Assembly (NCBI RefSeq): GCF_009388985.1
Contig: NZ_CP036422.1
Location: 3,486,501 to 3,550,500 of the forward strand
Origin: Halioglobus maricola
GTDB taxonomy: Bacteria; Pseudomonadota; Gammaproteobacteria; Pseudomonadales; Halieaceae
Length of the DNA stretch: 64,000 nt
Direction of reading: 5' to 3'
The notes beneath the pieces were generated by a model. That model ran no database searches. It saw only the letters and a program-made list of their open reading frames with translations, and was not told the DNA's origin. Both the position numbers and the translations under genes were made by a program. Positions 30,959-43,795 of this stretch are shown in pieces (within the stretch, counting starts at the first letter, position 1; the number at the start of each line of letters is the position of its first letter).

Positions 30959-33385
30959 TCAGTGCAGCGACTTGTCCTTGCGGTGCTCGTGAAACACAAA
31001 CTCGAAGACCTCGCGGTAGTTGCGTGCGAAGTGCACGTTAATACCCTCCCGCAGGAAATCTGGCAGCTCCTCGAAGTCGCGCCGGTTCGCATGTGGCAGG
31101 ATTAACTCCATGATCTTGCTGCGCCGGGCGGCAATCACTTTTTCGCGGATCCCTCCCACCGGCAGCACCTGCCCCGTCAAAGTCAGCTCCCCGGTCATCG
31201 CCAGCGGCCGCTTGATGCGCTCCTTGCGCGCCAGAGACACCAGGGCTGTGGCCATGGTGATACCGGCGCTGGGCCCATCCTTCGGGGTTGCCCCTTCCGG
31301 CACGTGCAGGTGAACCATCGACATATCAAAGAAGTCACGGTCGCAACCGTAATCCTTGAGATGGGCGATGACATAGCTATAGGCGATCTCGGCCGATTCA
31401 CGCATCACCTCACCGAGGCGCCCGGTCAGCTTGAACCCCCGATTCAGGGTATGAATCTGCGATGACTCGATCGGCAGTGTCGCGCCCCCCATGGCTGTCC
31501 AGGCGAGGCCAGTGGCCACGCCCAGGCCTCGCACGGGCTTATCCGGCACGAAAGGCGGCTTGCCGAGCAGGTCGTCGATGTCTTTTTTACCGACTCGCAG
31601 CTTCGTCTCGTCGCCATCGAGCATCCGCACTATGGATTTACGCATAATGCGGGCCAGCTGCTTCTCAAGGCTACGCACCCCCGCCTCACGGCAGTAGGAA
31701 TCGATCACATACTTGAGACCGGCGTCGTTGATTTTGAGCTGATCCGACTCCAGGCCGTGGCGCTTGAGCTGCTTTGGCCAGAGGTGGTTGCGGGCAATCG
31801 CCAGCTTCTCTTCGGCCACATAGCCCGAGAGCCGGGTCACCTCCATGCGGTCGAGCAGCGGCCCTGGAATGGTATCCAGCTGATTGGCCGTGCAGACAAA
31901 CAGCACTTTGGAGAGATCCACGCGGAGGTCGAGATAGTGGTCGAGAAATTCACTGTTCTGCTCCGGGTCCAGAACCTCCAGCAGCGCTGAGGCCGGGTCC
32001 CCCTGATAGGAGGCACCTATCTTGTCGATTTCGTCGAGCATGATCACCGGATTGGAAACTTCGACCTCTTTCAGCGCCTGGACAAATTTTCCAGGCATCG
32101 CGCCGACATAGGTGCGCCGATGGCCCTTGATCTCAGCTTCATCGCGCATCCCGCCGAGGCTGAAGCGATAGAATTCGCGCCCGAGGGCATCTGCCACCGA
32201 GCGACCGATGCTGGTTTTACCCACGCCTGGCGGCCCCACCAACAGCAGAATTGAGCCGGAAATCTCACCCTTGAAGGACCCCACGGCCAGAAACTCGAGT
32301 ATCCGCTCTTTTACATCCTCGAGCCCATCGTGGTGATCTGCGAGTACACCGCGTGCGTGCTTGATATCCAGATTGTCGTCAGAGTGCACACCCCAGGGCA
32401 CGGAAGTCGCCCAGTCGAGGTAGTTCCGGGTGACGCCATACTCCGGTGAACCTGTCTCCAGTACCGACAGCTTCTGCATCTCATCGTCGATGCGTCGGGC
32501 CACGGCCTCCGGCAACTTGAGGCGGGAGATCCTCTCCTCAAACATCTCGGCGTCGGAGGTGCGATCGTCCTTGGAAATACCCAGTTCTTTCTGGATGATC
32601 TTCAACTGCTCGCGCAGGAAGAATTCCCGTTGCTGGTCACTGACCTTCTCGTTCACCTGACTGGTAATCTGGCCCTGGAGTTCTGCGACCTCGCGCTCTT
32701 TGCGCAGCAGGTTCAGCACTTTTTCCATGCGCGAGCGCAGTGGCAAGGTATCGAGTATTTCCTGCAGGTCCTCGCCCGACGCCGTGGTGAGCGCTGCGGA
32801 GAAGTCTGCCAGCAAGCTGGGCTGGGTGGGACTGAAATTAGACAGGTACCGCTTGAGCTCCTCGCTGTAAAGCGGGTTCAGCGGCAGCAGCTCCTTGATC
32901 TCCTTAATCAGGGCCATGGCATAGGCCTTGATCTCATCGGAGTCCTTGTCGCCCTGACTGCGGGGGTACTCCACTTGCACCATGTAAGGCGGTTTTTCAC
33001 TCAACCAGCGCACAATGCGGAAGCGACGCATACCCTGGGCCATAAACTGGCCTGGCTGCTCGACACCCTTTGGCGGCTTGTGCAGGCGCACCACACAACC
33101 CATTTCCGGGAAGCGACGGAGGTCAATTTTGCCGTTTTCTCCCGGCGGCACATAAGATAAGCCGATCAGGCCCGTGCCAGACTTCGCCACCGCTTCCAGC
33201 GTACTCGCCCAATCCTGAGGATTAATACCCACGGGCTGCACCTGACCGGGAAAGAAGGGGCGGTTGGGGACCGGCATCAGGTATAGGGTATCCGGCAGCA
33301 CATCGTCGGCAACAGCGGGAGTGCTGGCCGCGTTTTCAGGCTCGAGAATTTCTGCCTCTACCGCTTCTTCTTCGTGCTCGTTCAT
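30959..33385 (-). CDS. lon: ATP-dependent protease Lon
   Basis: Soluble hexameric AAA+ serine protease for misfolded and regulatory proteins. 808 residues: N-terminal substrate domain, Walker A GPPGVGKTS, Walker B VIMLDEIDK, and a protease domain with the catalytic dyad Ser (about 706, DGPSAGITM) and Lys (about 749, GGIREKV), 43 residues apart as in E. coli Lon. An acidic 40-residue N-terminal extension resembles the second Lon of Pseudomonas (AsrA type) more than clp-linked Lon. ATG at 33385 is chosen over an upstream in-frame start. No clpX or hupB neighbour supports the paralogue reading. Confidence 0.93.
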   Translation of the reverse strand: MNEHEEEAVEAEILEPENAASTPAVADDVLPDTLYLMPVPNRPFFPGQVQPVGINPQDWASTLEAVAKSGTGLIGLSYVPPGENGKIDLRRFPEMGCVVRLHKPPKGVEQPGQFMAQGMRRFRIVRWLSEKPPYMVQVEYPRSQGDKDSDEIKAYAMALIKEIKELLPLNPLYSEELKRYLSNFSPTQPSLLADFSAALTTASGEDLQEILDTLPLRSRMEKVLNLLRKEREVAELQGQITSQVNEKVSDQQREFFLREQLKIIQKELGISKDDRTSDAEMFEERISRLKLPEAVARRIDDEMQKLSVLETGSPEYGVTRNYLDWATSVPWGVHSDDNLDIKHARGVLADHHDGLEDVKERILEFLAVGSFKGEISGSILLLVGPPGVGKTSIGRSVADALGREFYRFSLGGMRDEAEIKGHRRTYVGAMPGKFVQALKEVEVSNPVIMLDEIDKIGASYQGDPASALLEVLDPEQNSEFLDHYLDLRVDLSKVLFVCTANQLDTIPGPLLDRMEVTRLSGYVAEEKLAIARNHLWPKQLKRHGLESDQLKINDAGLKYVIDSYCREAGVRSLEKQLARIMRKSIVRMLDGDETKLRVGKKDIDDLLGKPPFVPDKPVRGLGVATGLAWTAMGGATLPIESSQIHTLNRGFKLTGRLGEVMRESAEIAYSYVIAHLKDYGCDRDFFDMSMVHLHVPEGATPKDGPSAGITMATALVSLARKERIKRPLAMTGELTLTGQVLPVGGIREKVIAARRSKIMELILPHANRRDFEELPDFLREGINVHFARNYREVFEFVFHEHRKDKSLH

Positions 33386-33528
33386 GCGTGTCCTCAGGGA
33401 TATACAACTCCCTTGGATATGCGGCCGCAACCGCCAAATTCAAGCGTGAAAGGCTCGGCGACTGTTCCGTCGGACGCCTCACGGCTATACTCCCCGCCTC
33501 AAAGTCTAGACCACAGTAGGAAGGTCCC

Positions 33529-34803
33529 GTGCATATCGAGCAAATGTCTGCCGCTGAACTCAACAGCGAATTCGAAGCCCTTCAATCCCAATACCAGGCA
33601 CTGGCCGAGCGCAATCTCGCGCTGGACCTCACCCGCGGCAAACCCGGCACCGAGCAGGTGGCACTATCGGATGCCCTGGACGGCATTCTCGAGGGCGACT
33701 ACACCGCTGCCAATGGCACCGATGTGCGCAACTACGGCGGCATCGACGGCCTGGCCGAGGCCAAGGCCCTGTTCAGCACAGTACTGGGCACCCCTGACAA
33801 CGAGATCGTGATCGGTGGCAACTCCTCCCTTACCCTGATGTACACCGTGGTCGACTTCGCCCTGAGCGTAGGCCTGCGCGGCCCCGAATCCGCGTGGGGC
33901 AACTCAGACGAGGTGAAGTTTCTGTGCCCCGTGCCCGGCTACGACCGCCACTTCGCCATCTGTGAGCACCTGGGCATCGAAATGATCCCTGTGCCCATGG
34001 ATGAGAACGGCCCACTGATGGACGAAGTTGAAAAACGGGTGAGCGCCGACCCTGCCATCAAGGGCATCTGGTGCGTACCCCGCTTCTCCAATCCCACCGG
34101 CTGCGTCTACAGCGACGACACGATCGAGCGGCTGGCCAAACTGGGTAACATCGCCGGCGACGACTTCATCGTCATGTACGACAACGCCTACGCCGTGCAC
34201 ACTATCAACGCCGCCGCCCCTGCCCTGGCCAACTTGCGCGAATACTGCGTAAAACACGGCACCGAAAGCAGCGTATTCCAATTCGGTTCCACTTCAAAAG
34301 TCACCTTCGCCGGCGCCGGCGTCGCTTTCATGTCGAGCAGCGCGGCCAACCTGAGCGCCTTCAAAGAGCACCTCGGCTTCCAGAGCATCGGCCCGGACAA
34401 GGTCAACCAGCTGCGCCACGTAAAACTACTCCAATCTGCAGCAGGCATCGCCGCCCACATGGAGAAACACGCCGAACTGCTGCGCCCCCGCTTTGCGGCG
34501 GTGCTGGCAACGCTGGAAAGTGAACTTGGCGGCACAGGGATGGGAGAATGGCTTTCACCCGAAGGCGGCTACTTCATTTCCTTCAATACCCGCCCCGGGC
34601 TGGCCAGGGAAGTCGTGAAACTGGCAGCAGATATCGGCGTCGCCCTGACACCCGCCGGTGCCACTTATCCCTACGGCAACGATCCAGAGGATTCCAATAT
34701 CCGATTGGCCCCCAGCTACCCTTCGCTGGAAGATGTGCAGGCGACAGCAGAAGCTTTCGTACTCTGCGTCAAACTAGCCAGTATCAGACAAGCATTGCGT
34801 TAA
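33529..34803 (+). CDS. PLP-dependent aminotransferase, MocR-type aspartate aminotransferase family
   Basis: Fold-type I aminotransferase. 424 residues. RGKPGTEQ, CPVPGYDRHF and SNPTGCVYS fit the family; the PLP-binding Lys is in FGSTSKVTFAGAGVAF. The pattern matches the aspartate aminotransferase group related to the MocR catalytic domain (PF12897), without a DNA-binding domain. It probably moves amino groups between aspartate and 2-oxoglutarate. GTG start with an AAGG site. Divergent from lon. Confidence 0.85.
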   Translation: MHIEQMSAAELNSEFEALQSQYQALAERNLALDLTRGKPGTEQVALSDALDGILEGDYTAANGTDVRNYGGIDGLAEAKALFSTVLGTPDNEIVIGGNSSLTLMYTVVDFALSVGLRGPESAWGNSDEVKFLCPVPGYDRHFAICEHLGIEMIPVPMDENGPLMDEVEKRVSADPAIKGIWCVPRFSNPTGCVYSDDTIERLAKLGNIAGDDFIVMYDNAYAVHTINAAAPALANLREYCVKHGTESSVFQFGSTSKVTFAGAGVAFMSSSAANLSAFKEHLGFQSIGPDKVNQLRHVKLLQSAAGIAAHMEKHAELLRPRFAAVLATLESELGGTGMGEWLSPEGGYFISFNTRPGLAREVVKLAADIGVALTPAGATYPYGNDPEDSNIRLAPSYPSLEDVQATAEAFVLCVKLASIRQALR

Positions 34804-34876
34804 TGACTCGAGATTTCGCTGGTAATGAGCCCACCGGGTGGTGGGCGACTGGGCGAGAAAAACCCAAATGGAGAGT

Positions 34877-35224
34877 CTATTCGTCTGAAGTCTGCGGCGG
34901 CGGAGAACCCGCAAATGGGAAGCTGGCCACATTACCGCCAGACTCGACCGGCTGAACATCCGAAATCTTGACCTCGCCTTCCTTGTCGACCTCGTCAATA
35001 CGCAAGATCGCCTGCATAGGAATATAGCTGCGCGTCACCCCCGCGAACTCAGTCTTGAGCTTCTCTTCGGAAGGATCGACCACAATCTGCGAGCGCTCGC
35101 CAAAAACGAACTCTTCAACCTCGATAAAGCCCCACATATCACTCTGGTAAATCTGCCGGGCAAAGACCTCAAAGACCTGGTTGCCGTTCTGGAAGATGAC
35201 TTTGTAGACGGATTGAGCTGGCAT
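34877..35224 (-). CDS. DUF1820 family protein
   Basis: 115 residues. Core VYKVIFQNGNQVFEVFARQ and FGERSQIVVDPSEEKL match DUF1820, a small protein conserved in gammaproteobacteria next to miaB-type genes; function unknown. ATG at 35224 has GAGGAA upstream. Divergent from miaB. Confidence 0.82.
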   Translation of the reverse strand: MPAQSVYKVIFQNGNQVFEVFARQIYQSDMWGFIEVEEFVFGERSQIVVDPSEEKLKTEFAGVTRSYIPMQAILRIDEVDKEGEVKISDVQPVESGGNVASFPFAGSPPPQTSDE

Positions 35225-35359
35225 GGTTTCCTCGTGGGACGGCTGATTGGTCAATCCCTGAACAGCCGTGATTTTCAGGGGGCGGCAATATTACCACCAT
35301 CTGCCACAATTACCACCCCGAAAGCCGCGCCAGCACTAGGTTTCACAGAAATCCCTCTG

Positions 35360-35365
35360 TATAAT
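35360..35365 (+). promoter_or_regulatory. Likely -10 element for miaB
   Basis: Perfect TATAAT, 61 bases before the miaB start; the -35 (TAGGTT, 17 bases upstream) is poor. Confidence 0.45.
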
Positions 35366-35426
35366 CCGCAGCCCTTTTCAAGATCGAACTTACCAGCGGC
35401 AATGAACCCGCGGGAAACGAGGATTT

Positions 35427-36770
35427 GTGAGCAAGAAACTGTACATCAAGACCCACGGCTGCCAGATGAACGAATACGACTCCGCTCGTATGCGCGACTT
35501 GCTCGAGGACAGTCATGACCTGGTGCAAACAGACAGCCCGGAAGAGGCCGACGTCCTGCTCCTAAACACCTGTTCTATAAGAGAAAAAGCCCAAGAGAAG
35601 GTATTCCATCAACTGGGCCGCTGGAAACACCTGAAGCAAAAGAATCCGGATCTCATTATCGGCGTGGGCGGCTGTGTCGCCAGCCAGGAAGGCGAGGAAA
35701 TTGGCAAGCGTGCTCCCTATGTCGACCTGGTATTCGGCCCCCAGACCCTGCACCGCCTGCCCGACATGATGGAGCAGCGAGAGGCCAACAAGGGCCCTGG
35801 CGGCACGATTGTGGTCGATGTGAGCTTTCCCGAGATCGAGAAATTCGACCGTTTGCCGGAACCCAGGGTGGACGGCCCAACGGCCTTTGTCTCCATTATG
35901 GAAGGCTGCTCCAAGTACTGTACATTCTGCGTGGTGCCCTATACGCGGGGTGAAGAGGTCTCCCGCCCGCTCGACGACGTTATTGCCGAGGTAGCCCATC
36001 TGGCCGGTGAAGGCGTCCGCGAGGTCAACCTGCTCGGGCAGAATGTGAATGCCTACCGCGGCGATAGCCACGAGGGTGAGATCGTCGATTTCGCCGAACT
36101 GCTGCATTACGTGGCGAAAATTCCCGGTATCGAGCGAATCCGCTACACCACTTCTCACCCGGTCGAGTTTTCCGATGCGCTGATCGAGGCTTACGCTGAC
36201 ATCCCGCAGCTGGTCGACCACCTGCACCTGCCGGTACAAAGCGGCTCAGACAAGATTCTCAATGCCATGAAACGCGGCCACACCGCGCTGGAATACAAGT
36301 CCAAGATTCGCCGCCTGCGCAAGATCCGCCCCGACATCAGCATCTCTTCCGACTTTATTATCGGTTTCCCCGGTGAATCCGAGGCCGATTTTTCCGACAC
36401 CATGAAATTGATCGAAGACATCGGCTTCGATATGTCTTTCAGCTTCATCTACAGCGCCCGCCCCGGCACGCCAGCTTCCGACCTGCCTGACGACACGCCG
36501 GAGGAACTGAAGAAGCAACGCCTGCAGATTTTGCAGAACCGAATCAACCAGCACGCCCAGGACATCAGCCGCCGCATGGTAGGCTCCACCCAGAAAATCC
36601 TGGTCACCGGCGTCTCGAAGAAAGATCCGGGCCAGTTGCAGGGGCGCACCGAGAACAACCGCGCCGTCAATTTCTCCTGTACCGACCACAGCCTCATCGG
36701 CCAGTTTGCCGATGTTGAAGTGATGGAAGCCTTACCCAACTCACTGCGCGGTGTACTCGCCGCGAGTTGA
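35427..36770 (+). CDS. miaB: tRNA-2-methylthio-N6-dimethylallyladenosine synthase MiaB
   Basis: Radical-SAM methylthiotransferase that modifies A37 of tRNAs. 447 residues. The UPF0004 domain has three Cys ([25 protein letters not shown]). The radical SAM motif is C-x3-C-x2-C ([10 protein letters not shown]), and a TRAM domain is at the end. The GTG start at 35427 has GAGGAT upstream. Heads the conserved miaB-phoH-ybeY-corC-lnt-leuS run. Confidence 0.97.
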   Translation: MSKKLYIKTHGCQMNEYDSARMRDLLEDSHDLVQTDSPEEADVLLLNTCSIREKAQEKVFHQLGRWKHLKQKNPDLIIGVGGCVASQEGEEIGKRAPYVDLVFGPQTLHRLPDMMEQREANKGPGGTIVVDVSFPEIEKFDRLPEPRVDGPTAFVSIMEGCSKYCTFCVVPYTRGEEVSRPLDDVIAEVAHLAGEGVREVNLLGQNVNAYRGDSHEGEIVDFAELLHYVAKIPGIERIRYTTSHPVEFSDALIEAYADIPQLVDHLHLPVQSGSDKILNAMKRGHTALEYKSKIRRLRKIRPDISISSDFIIGFPGESEADFSDTMKLIEDIGFDMSFSFIYSARPGTPASDLPDDTPEELKKQRLQILQNRINQHAQDISRRMVGSTQKILVTGVSKKDPGQLQGRTENNRAVNFSCTDHSLIGQFADVEVMEALPNSLRGVLAAS

Positions 36771-36836
36771 CGGCGCGCCATTCCGGTATATCCTTTACCC
36801 TATCAATGACAGCCCGGTTGCGGGCCCACTACTAAT

Positions 36837-37874
36837 TTGAATAGCGAAACCCCAGCGCCTGACCCGGCTCCCCAGCCGGCGACGCAACAAAGCCTTACCC
36901 TCGAACCCAATGACGCCCGTCATCTGGCCATGCTCTGCGGCCATCTGGACGGTCACCTGCGCCAGATTGAACAGCGCCTGGGTATCCAGATCAGCAATCG
37001 CGGCAACCAGTTTCAACTGGCAGGGCCGGCGGTCAACGTCGCCACCGGCAGAGAGCTGCTGGTGCACCTTTACGCAGAGTTGTGCCAGGGGGTGGGCCTG
37101 AGCCCGGAATCCCTGCACCTGCAGCTGCAGCAGGCGGGGCTGGAAAGCCTTGCCGAGGCCGCTGAGAACGGCTCTCCGGTTGAAACCATCCAGGTCATCC
37201 GCACCAAGCGCGCGTCAATCAAACCCCGCGGTAAAAACCAGCAGGGCTACGTGCGCACAATCAAACAGAGCGATATCAATTTTGGCATCGGTCCCGCGGG
37301 TACCGGCAAAACCTATCTGGCGGTGGCCTGCGCGGTTGAAGCCTTGCTCGAGGAGCGCGTACGCCGCATTCTGTTGGTGCGGCCAGCGGTGGAAGCGGGC
37401 GAAAAGCTCGGCTTCCTGCCCGGCGATCTGTCGCAGAAGATCGACCCCTACCTGCGCCCGCTATACGACGCGCTGTATGAGATGCTTGGCTTCGAAACCG
37501 TCAACAAGTACATCGAGCGCAATATTATTGAAGTTGCCCCACTCGCCTTCATGCGCGGCCGCACGCTCAACAATGCTTTCATCATCCTCGATGAGGCCCA
37601 GAACACAACGCGGGAACAAATGAAGATGTTCCTGACCCGGATCGGTTTCGGCTCTACGGCGGTGATTACCGGTGACGCCACCCAGATCGACCTGCCCCGC
37701 GGCGCTCAATCCGGCCTCACCCACGCCAGCAATATTCTCGACGGCGTGGAAGGCATCGGCTTCACCTACTTCGCCAACAAGGATGTCGTGCGCCACCCAC
37801 TGGTACAGCGTATCGTGCAGGCCTACGACACCCACGAGAACACGGCAAAACCACTGGATTCCGGCAAGCTGTGA
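36837..37874 (+). CDS. phoH: PhoH-like ATPase (YbeZ)
   Basis: RNA-linked P-loop ATPase that partners with YbeY. 345 residues; Walker [10 protein letters not shown], Walker [10 protein letters not shown]. The TTG start has no strong ribosome site, so the N-terminus is the least certain part. Overlaps ybeY by 4 bases. Confidence 0.94.
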   Translation: MNSETPAPDPAPQPATQQSLTLEPNDARHLAMLCGHLDGHLRQIEQRLGIQISNRGNQFQLAGPAVNVATGRELLVHLYAELCQGVGLSPESLHLQLQQAGLESLAEAAENGSPVETIQVIRTKRASIKPRGKNQQGYVRTIKQSDINFGIGPAGTGKTYLAVACAVEALLEERVRRILLVRPAVEAGEKLGFLPGDLSQKIDPYLRPLYDALYEMLGFETVNKYIERNIIEVAPLAFMRGRTLNNAFIILDEAQNTTREQMKMFLTRIGFGSTAVITGDATQIDLPRGAQSGLTHASNILDGVEGIGFTYFANKDVVRHPLVQRIVQAYDTHENTAKPLDSGKL

Positions 37875-38350
37875 ACCTTGAGATCGACATTCAGCGCGAG
37901 AGTGCTGACCCGGCCCCCGACGAGGATGACATACGGCGCTGGATCACAGCAGCCCTGGCCGAGCAGCGACAGGCAGATAGCGAGATCAGCGTGCGCCTTG
38001 TAGAGGAAGCCGAAATGACGGCTCTCAACCAGGCCTGGCGCGGCAAAACCGGATCCACCAACGTGCTGTCGTTTCCCAGCGACCTGCCACCCGAACTCGA
38101 GCTCCCACTGCTGGGCGACATCGTCGTCTGCGTGCAAGTCGTGGCGCGCGAAGCGAGGGAACAAAACAAGCCCCTCGATGCCCACTGGGCCCACATGTTT
38201 ATCCACGGCACCCTGCACCTGTTGGGTTACGACCATATCGACGACGAGGAAGCCGAGGTCATGGAGGCCCTGGAAACAGAGATCCTCTCGACCCTTAATT
38301 ATCCTTGCCCCTACCGGGGTGATCAGCTCGAGGAGCAAGTGAGCGCATGA
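37871..38350 (+). CDS. ybeY: Endoribonuclease YbeY
   Basis: Metal-dependent RNase for 16S rRNA 3' maturation and ribosome quality control. 159 residues with the zinc motif H-x3-H-x5-H in [14 protein letters not shown] start overlapping phoH; overlaps corC by 4 bases. Confidence 0.96.
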   Translation: MNLEIDIQRESADPAPDEDDIRRWITAALAEQRQADSEISVRLVEEAEMTALNQAWRGKTGSTNVLSFPSDLPPELELPLLGDIVVCVQVVAREAREQNKPLDAHWAHMFIHGTLHLLGYDHIDDEEAEVMEALETEILSTLNYPCPYRGDQLEEQVSA

Positions 38351-39192
38351 GCACAGACCCATCAGGCCCCGACAACGGGGAGAAATCCTGGCTGGAAAAA
38401 ATTGGTCAGCTGTTTTCAGCTGAACCGCGCACGCGCAAAGACCTGGAAGCCGTGATGGCGGTGGCCGCGGAGAACGAGGTCATCGACGAAGACGCTCGCA
38501 ACATCATCGAGGGCGCCATGCAGGTCAGCGATATGCAGGCGCGTGACATCATGATTCCGCGCGCGCAGATGGTACTGATCAGGGCGGAATCCACGCTCGA
38601 GGAAATTCTGCCTCAGATTACCCGTTCCGCCCACTCGCGCTACCCCGTAGTCGGCGAGAGCTCTGACGATATTCTCGGCATCCTGCTGGCCAAAGACCTG
38701 CTGCCGCTGGTACTGAGCAAAGAACACAACGATTTCCGCCTGGAGCCGCTGTTGCGGCCCACAGTTGTCGTACCCGAGAGCAAGCGCCTCAATGTTCTGC
38801 TGCGGGAATTTCGTGAGAATCGCAACCACATGGCCATCGTGATCGATGAATACGGCGGTGTCGCCGGGTTGGTCACGATCGAGGATGTCCTCGAAGAAAT
38901 CGTGGGCGAGATCGAGGATGAGACCGATGCAATGGCAGATCGCTTCATTCGCAAGATCAGTGACGACGACTACTTTATCAAGGCTCTCACCCCCATCGAA
39001 GATTTCAACGAACACTTCAAAACCAGTTTCAGCGACGAGGAATTCGACACCATCGGCGGCCTCGTCATCCAGGCGTTTGGCCACATGCCCACCCGCAATG
39101 AAGTGGCTGTGATCGACAACTTCGAATTTCAGGTAATCAACGCCGATCAACGCAAGGTTCACAGCCTGCGCATGCGGCCCGGCAAGAGCTGA
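38347..39192 (+). CDS. corC: CorC/HlyC-type CBS-domain protein
   Basis: 281 residues: a CBS pair (about 60-190, with VRDIMI-like [11 protein letters not shown]) and a C-terminal CorC_HlyC domain ([14 protein letters not shown]). No membrane segment, unlike full CNNM exporters. Linked to magnesium and cobalt efflux in enterics; the direct role is unclear. Confidence 0.92.
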   Translation: MSTDPSGPDNGEKSWLEKIGQLFSAEPRTRKDLEAVMAVAAENEVIDEDARNIIEGAMQVSDMQARDIMIPRAQMVLIRAESTLEEILPQITRSAHSRYPVVGESSDDILGILLAKDLLPLVLSKEHNDFRLEPLLRPTVVVPESKRLNVLLREFRENRNHMAIVIDEYGGVAGLVTIEDVLEEIVGEIEDETDAMADRFIRKISDDDYFIKALTPIEDFNEHFKTSFSDEEFDTIGGLVIQAFGHMPTRNEVAVIDNFEFQVINADQRKVHSLRMRPGKS

Positions 39193-39202
39193 CCCCCGGA
39201 CC

Positions 39203-40720
39203 ATGCGCAGCGATCAGCCCGGCTTACACCCCCTGCTGGTTCTCCTGCTGAGCCCACTGGCGGGAGCCCTGGTGACCCTGTCATTGGCGCCCTACAACTT
39301 CTGGCCAGGCGGCATACTCAGCTGCGCCCTGTTCGCTTACTTACTCAGTACCTGCAACCCTCCTCGCGGGTTCTGGCGCGGATGGCTGTTCGGCCTGGGC
39401 CTGTTTGGCACTGGCGCATCGTGGGTCTACGTGAGCATCCACGAACACGGGAATGCCGGTGTACCGCTGGCAATTTTCCTGACAGGGCTGTTCTGTGCCG
39501 GCCTGGCTCTACTTCCCGCTGTCTTCGCCTGGCTCTATGTGCGCTTTGTGCGCCCCCTGCCCGGTGGCATGCTGGTGGGCTTCCCGATGCTGTGGGTGCT
39601 CTTTGAATGGCTGCGCAGCTGGTTCCTCACCGGCTTCCCCTGGCTGTTCCTCGGTTATGCCCACATCGATACGCCCATAGCGGGCTGGGCTCCGATTGTC
39701 GGCGTTTACGGCCTGTCCCTGATCTGCGCCCTGACCGGTACCTGCCTGTTCCTGGCCTGGCGCAGCCGCCAGGGTATTGCCCTGATGACCTACGCCGTGA
39801 TCGTGGCCACCCTGTGGGCCGGCGGCGGGGTGCTCAAACCCATTCAGTGGGTCGCCCTGGCCAGCGAAAAACCGCTATCAGTGGCCATTTACCAGCCCAA
39901 CATTCCCCAGGAACACAAATGGGAAAAAAGTTACTACCTACCCATCCTGCATCAGCTTCGCGGCGCCAGTATGCCGCTGATGGGCCACGACATCCTGGTG
40001 TGGCCCGAAGCTGCCATCCCCAACCTGTACGAGCGTGCCCGACCCTTCCTCGACCCGATCGCCGCGCGGGCGCGGGAAGCGGATACCACGCTGATCACCG
40101 GCATACCCAATCGCCCGGAGGGGGACGAGCGCTACTACAACAGCATTACTGCCCTGGGCCAGGGCAGAGGCGTATACCTCAAACAGCGCCTGGTGCCCTT
40201 CGGTGAATATGTCCCGCTGGAAAACTACCTGCGAGGCCTGATCGAATTCTTCAATCTGCCCATGTCGTTCCAGAGCCGCGGGCCGGCAGACCAGCCACCG
40301 CTGGAGGTCGGCACCTACCGCGTGGCACCCTCCATCTGCTACGAGGTCGTCTATCCCGACCTTGTCGCTGCCGGTGCCCGCGATGCCGACCTGCTCATCA
40401 CCATCAGCAACGACAGTTGGTTTGGCGACTCTATCGGCCCCCTGCAACACCTGCAGATGGCGCAGATGCGCGCCCTGGAGAACGGGCGCTATATGATCCG
40501 CGGCACCAATAACGGAGTGTCGGCACTGATTGACCACCGCGGGCAGGTGATCAAACAGTCCGAGCAGTTTGTTGAAGCGGTATTGACGGGGGAAGTCCAG
40601 CCCATGTTGGGCAAGACGCCATTTGGCAGCTTCGGGTCCTTCCCTGTCATCATCATCTGCGCCATGGGTCTGCTGCTGATGTGGCTCATGTATCTGAGTT
40701 TCTGGCGGGAGTCGGAATAG
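39203..40720 (+). CDS. lnt: Apolipoprotein N-acyltransferase
   Basis: Inner-membrane enzyme that adds the third acyl chain to lipoproteins. 505 residues: six or more N-terminal membrane segments, then a nitrilase domain with catalytic Glu (WPEAAIP), Lys (KQRLVPFGEY) and Cys (SICYEVVYP). Starts 10 bases after corC. Confidence 0.96.
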   Translation: MRSDQPGLHPLLVLLLSPLAGALVTLSLAPYNFWPGGILSCALFAYLLSTCNPPRGFWRGWLFGLGLFGTGASWVYVSIHEHGNAGVPLAIFLTGLFCAGLALLPAVFAWLYVRFVRPLPGGMLVGFPMLWVLFEWLRSWFLTGFPWLFLGYAHIDTPIAGWAPIVGVYGLSLICALTGTCLFLAWRSRQGIALMTYAVIVATLWAGGGVLKPIQWVALASEKPLSVAIYQPNIPQEHKWEKSYYLPILHQLRGASMPLMGHDILVWPEAAIPNLYERARPFLDPIAARAREADTTLITGIPNRPEGDERYYNSITALGQGRGVYLKQRLVPFGEYVPLENYLRGLIEFFNLPMSFQSRGPADQPPLEVGTYRVAPSICYEVVYPDLVAAGARDADLLITISNDSWFGDSIGPLQHLQMAQMRALENGRYMIRGTNNGVSALIDHRGQVIKQSEQFVEAVLTGEVQPMLGKTPFGSFGSFPVIIICAMGLLLMWLMYLSFWRESE

Positions 40721-40761
40721 CGTCCGATTACTGGTAGACTTCGCCCTCTTTTTTTCACTGA

Positions 40762-43242
<2,481 letters not shown>

Positions 43243-43255
43243 TATCTCACCGGTA

Positions 43256-43786
43256 ATGACTATGCAGCGGCGCCTTGCCTCCACTCTCATCGTCCTGTGC
43301 GCTGCGGCGCTGCTGGCCGGATGCGGCTTCCAGCTGCGCGGCGCCGGTGGCACCAGCGTGCCCGAGGAGTGGCGCTCACTATTTCTGGTCACCAGCAACC
43401 CCAACAGCGAATTCAGCCGCGAGGTAAAGCTGCGCTTTGCCAACGCTGGTATCCAGTGGGCCGAAGCCCGCGATGAGGCCAACTTCCTGATGGTGCTTGG
43501 CCCCGAGCGGTTCAGTCAGCGCAACCTGTCTCTGGACGCAGATACTCGTGCCGCAGAGTTCGAGCTCACCATGCGCTCCACGTTTTCACTGAACAGCGTC
43601 AACGGCCAGAGCGTGATGCCCGACACCACGGCTACAGTGATCAAACAAATGGAGAACGACCCCCAGAACGTGGTGGGCAAGGCCGAAGAAGTCCGCATTC
43701 TCAAAGCCGAGATGCGCAGTGAACTGTCGCAGCAAATTTTGCGCCGCATCGCTTTCTTCGCCGCCAGCCAGGCGCCTGAGGCTTAA
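43256..43786 (+). CDS. lptE: LPS-assembly lipoprotein LptE
   Basis: Outer-membrane lipoprotein that plugs LptD in LPS export. 176 residues; signal peptide with lipobox LLAGC (Cys near 23), then GFQLRGAG, the LptE start signature. ATG at 43256 preferred; the upstream TTG at 43229 lies inside leuS. Confidence 0.92.
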   Translation: MTMQRRLASTLIVLCAAALLAGCGFQLRGAGGTSVPEEWRSLFLVTSNPNSEFSREVKLRFANAGIQWAEARDEANFLMVLGPERFSQRNLSLDADTRAAEFELTMRSTFSLNSVNGQSVMPDTTATVIKQMENDPQNVVGKAEEVRILKAEMRSELSQQILRRIAFFAASQAPEA

Positions 43787-43795
43787 CTTCTCTCG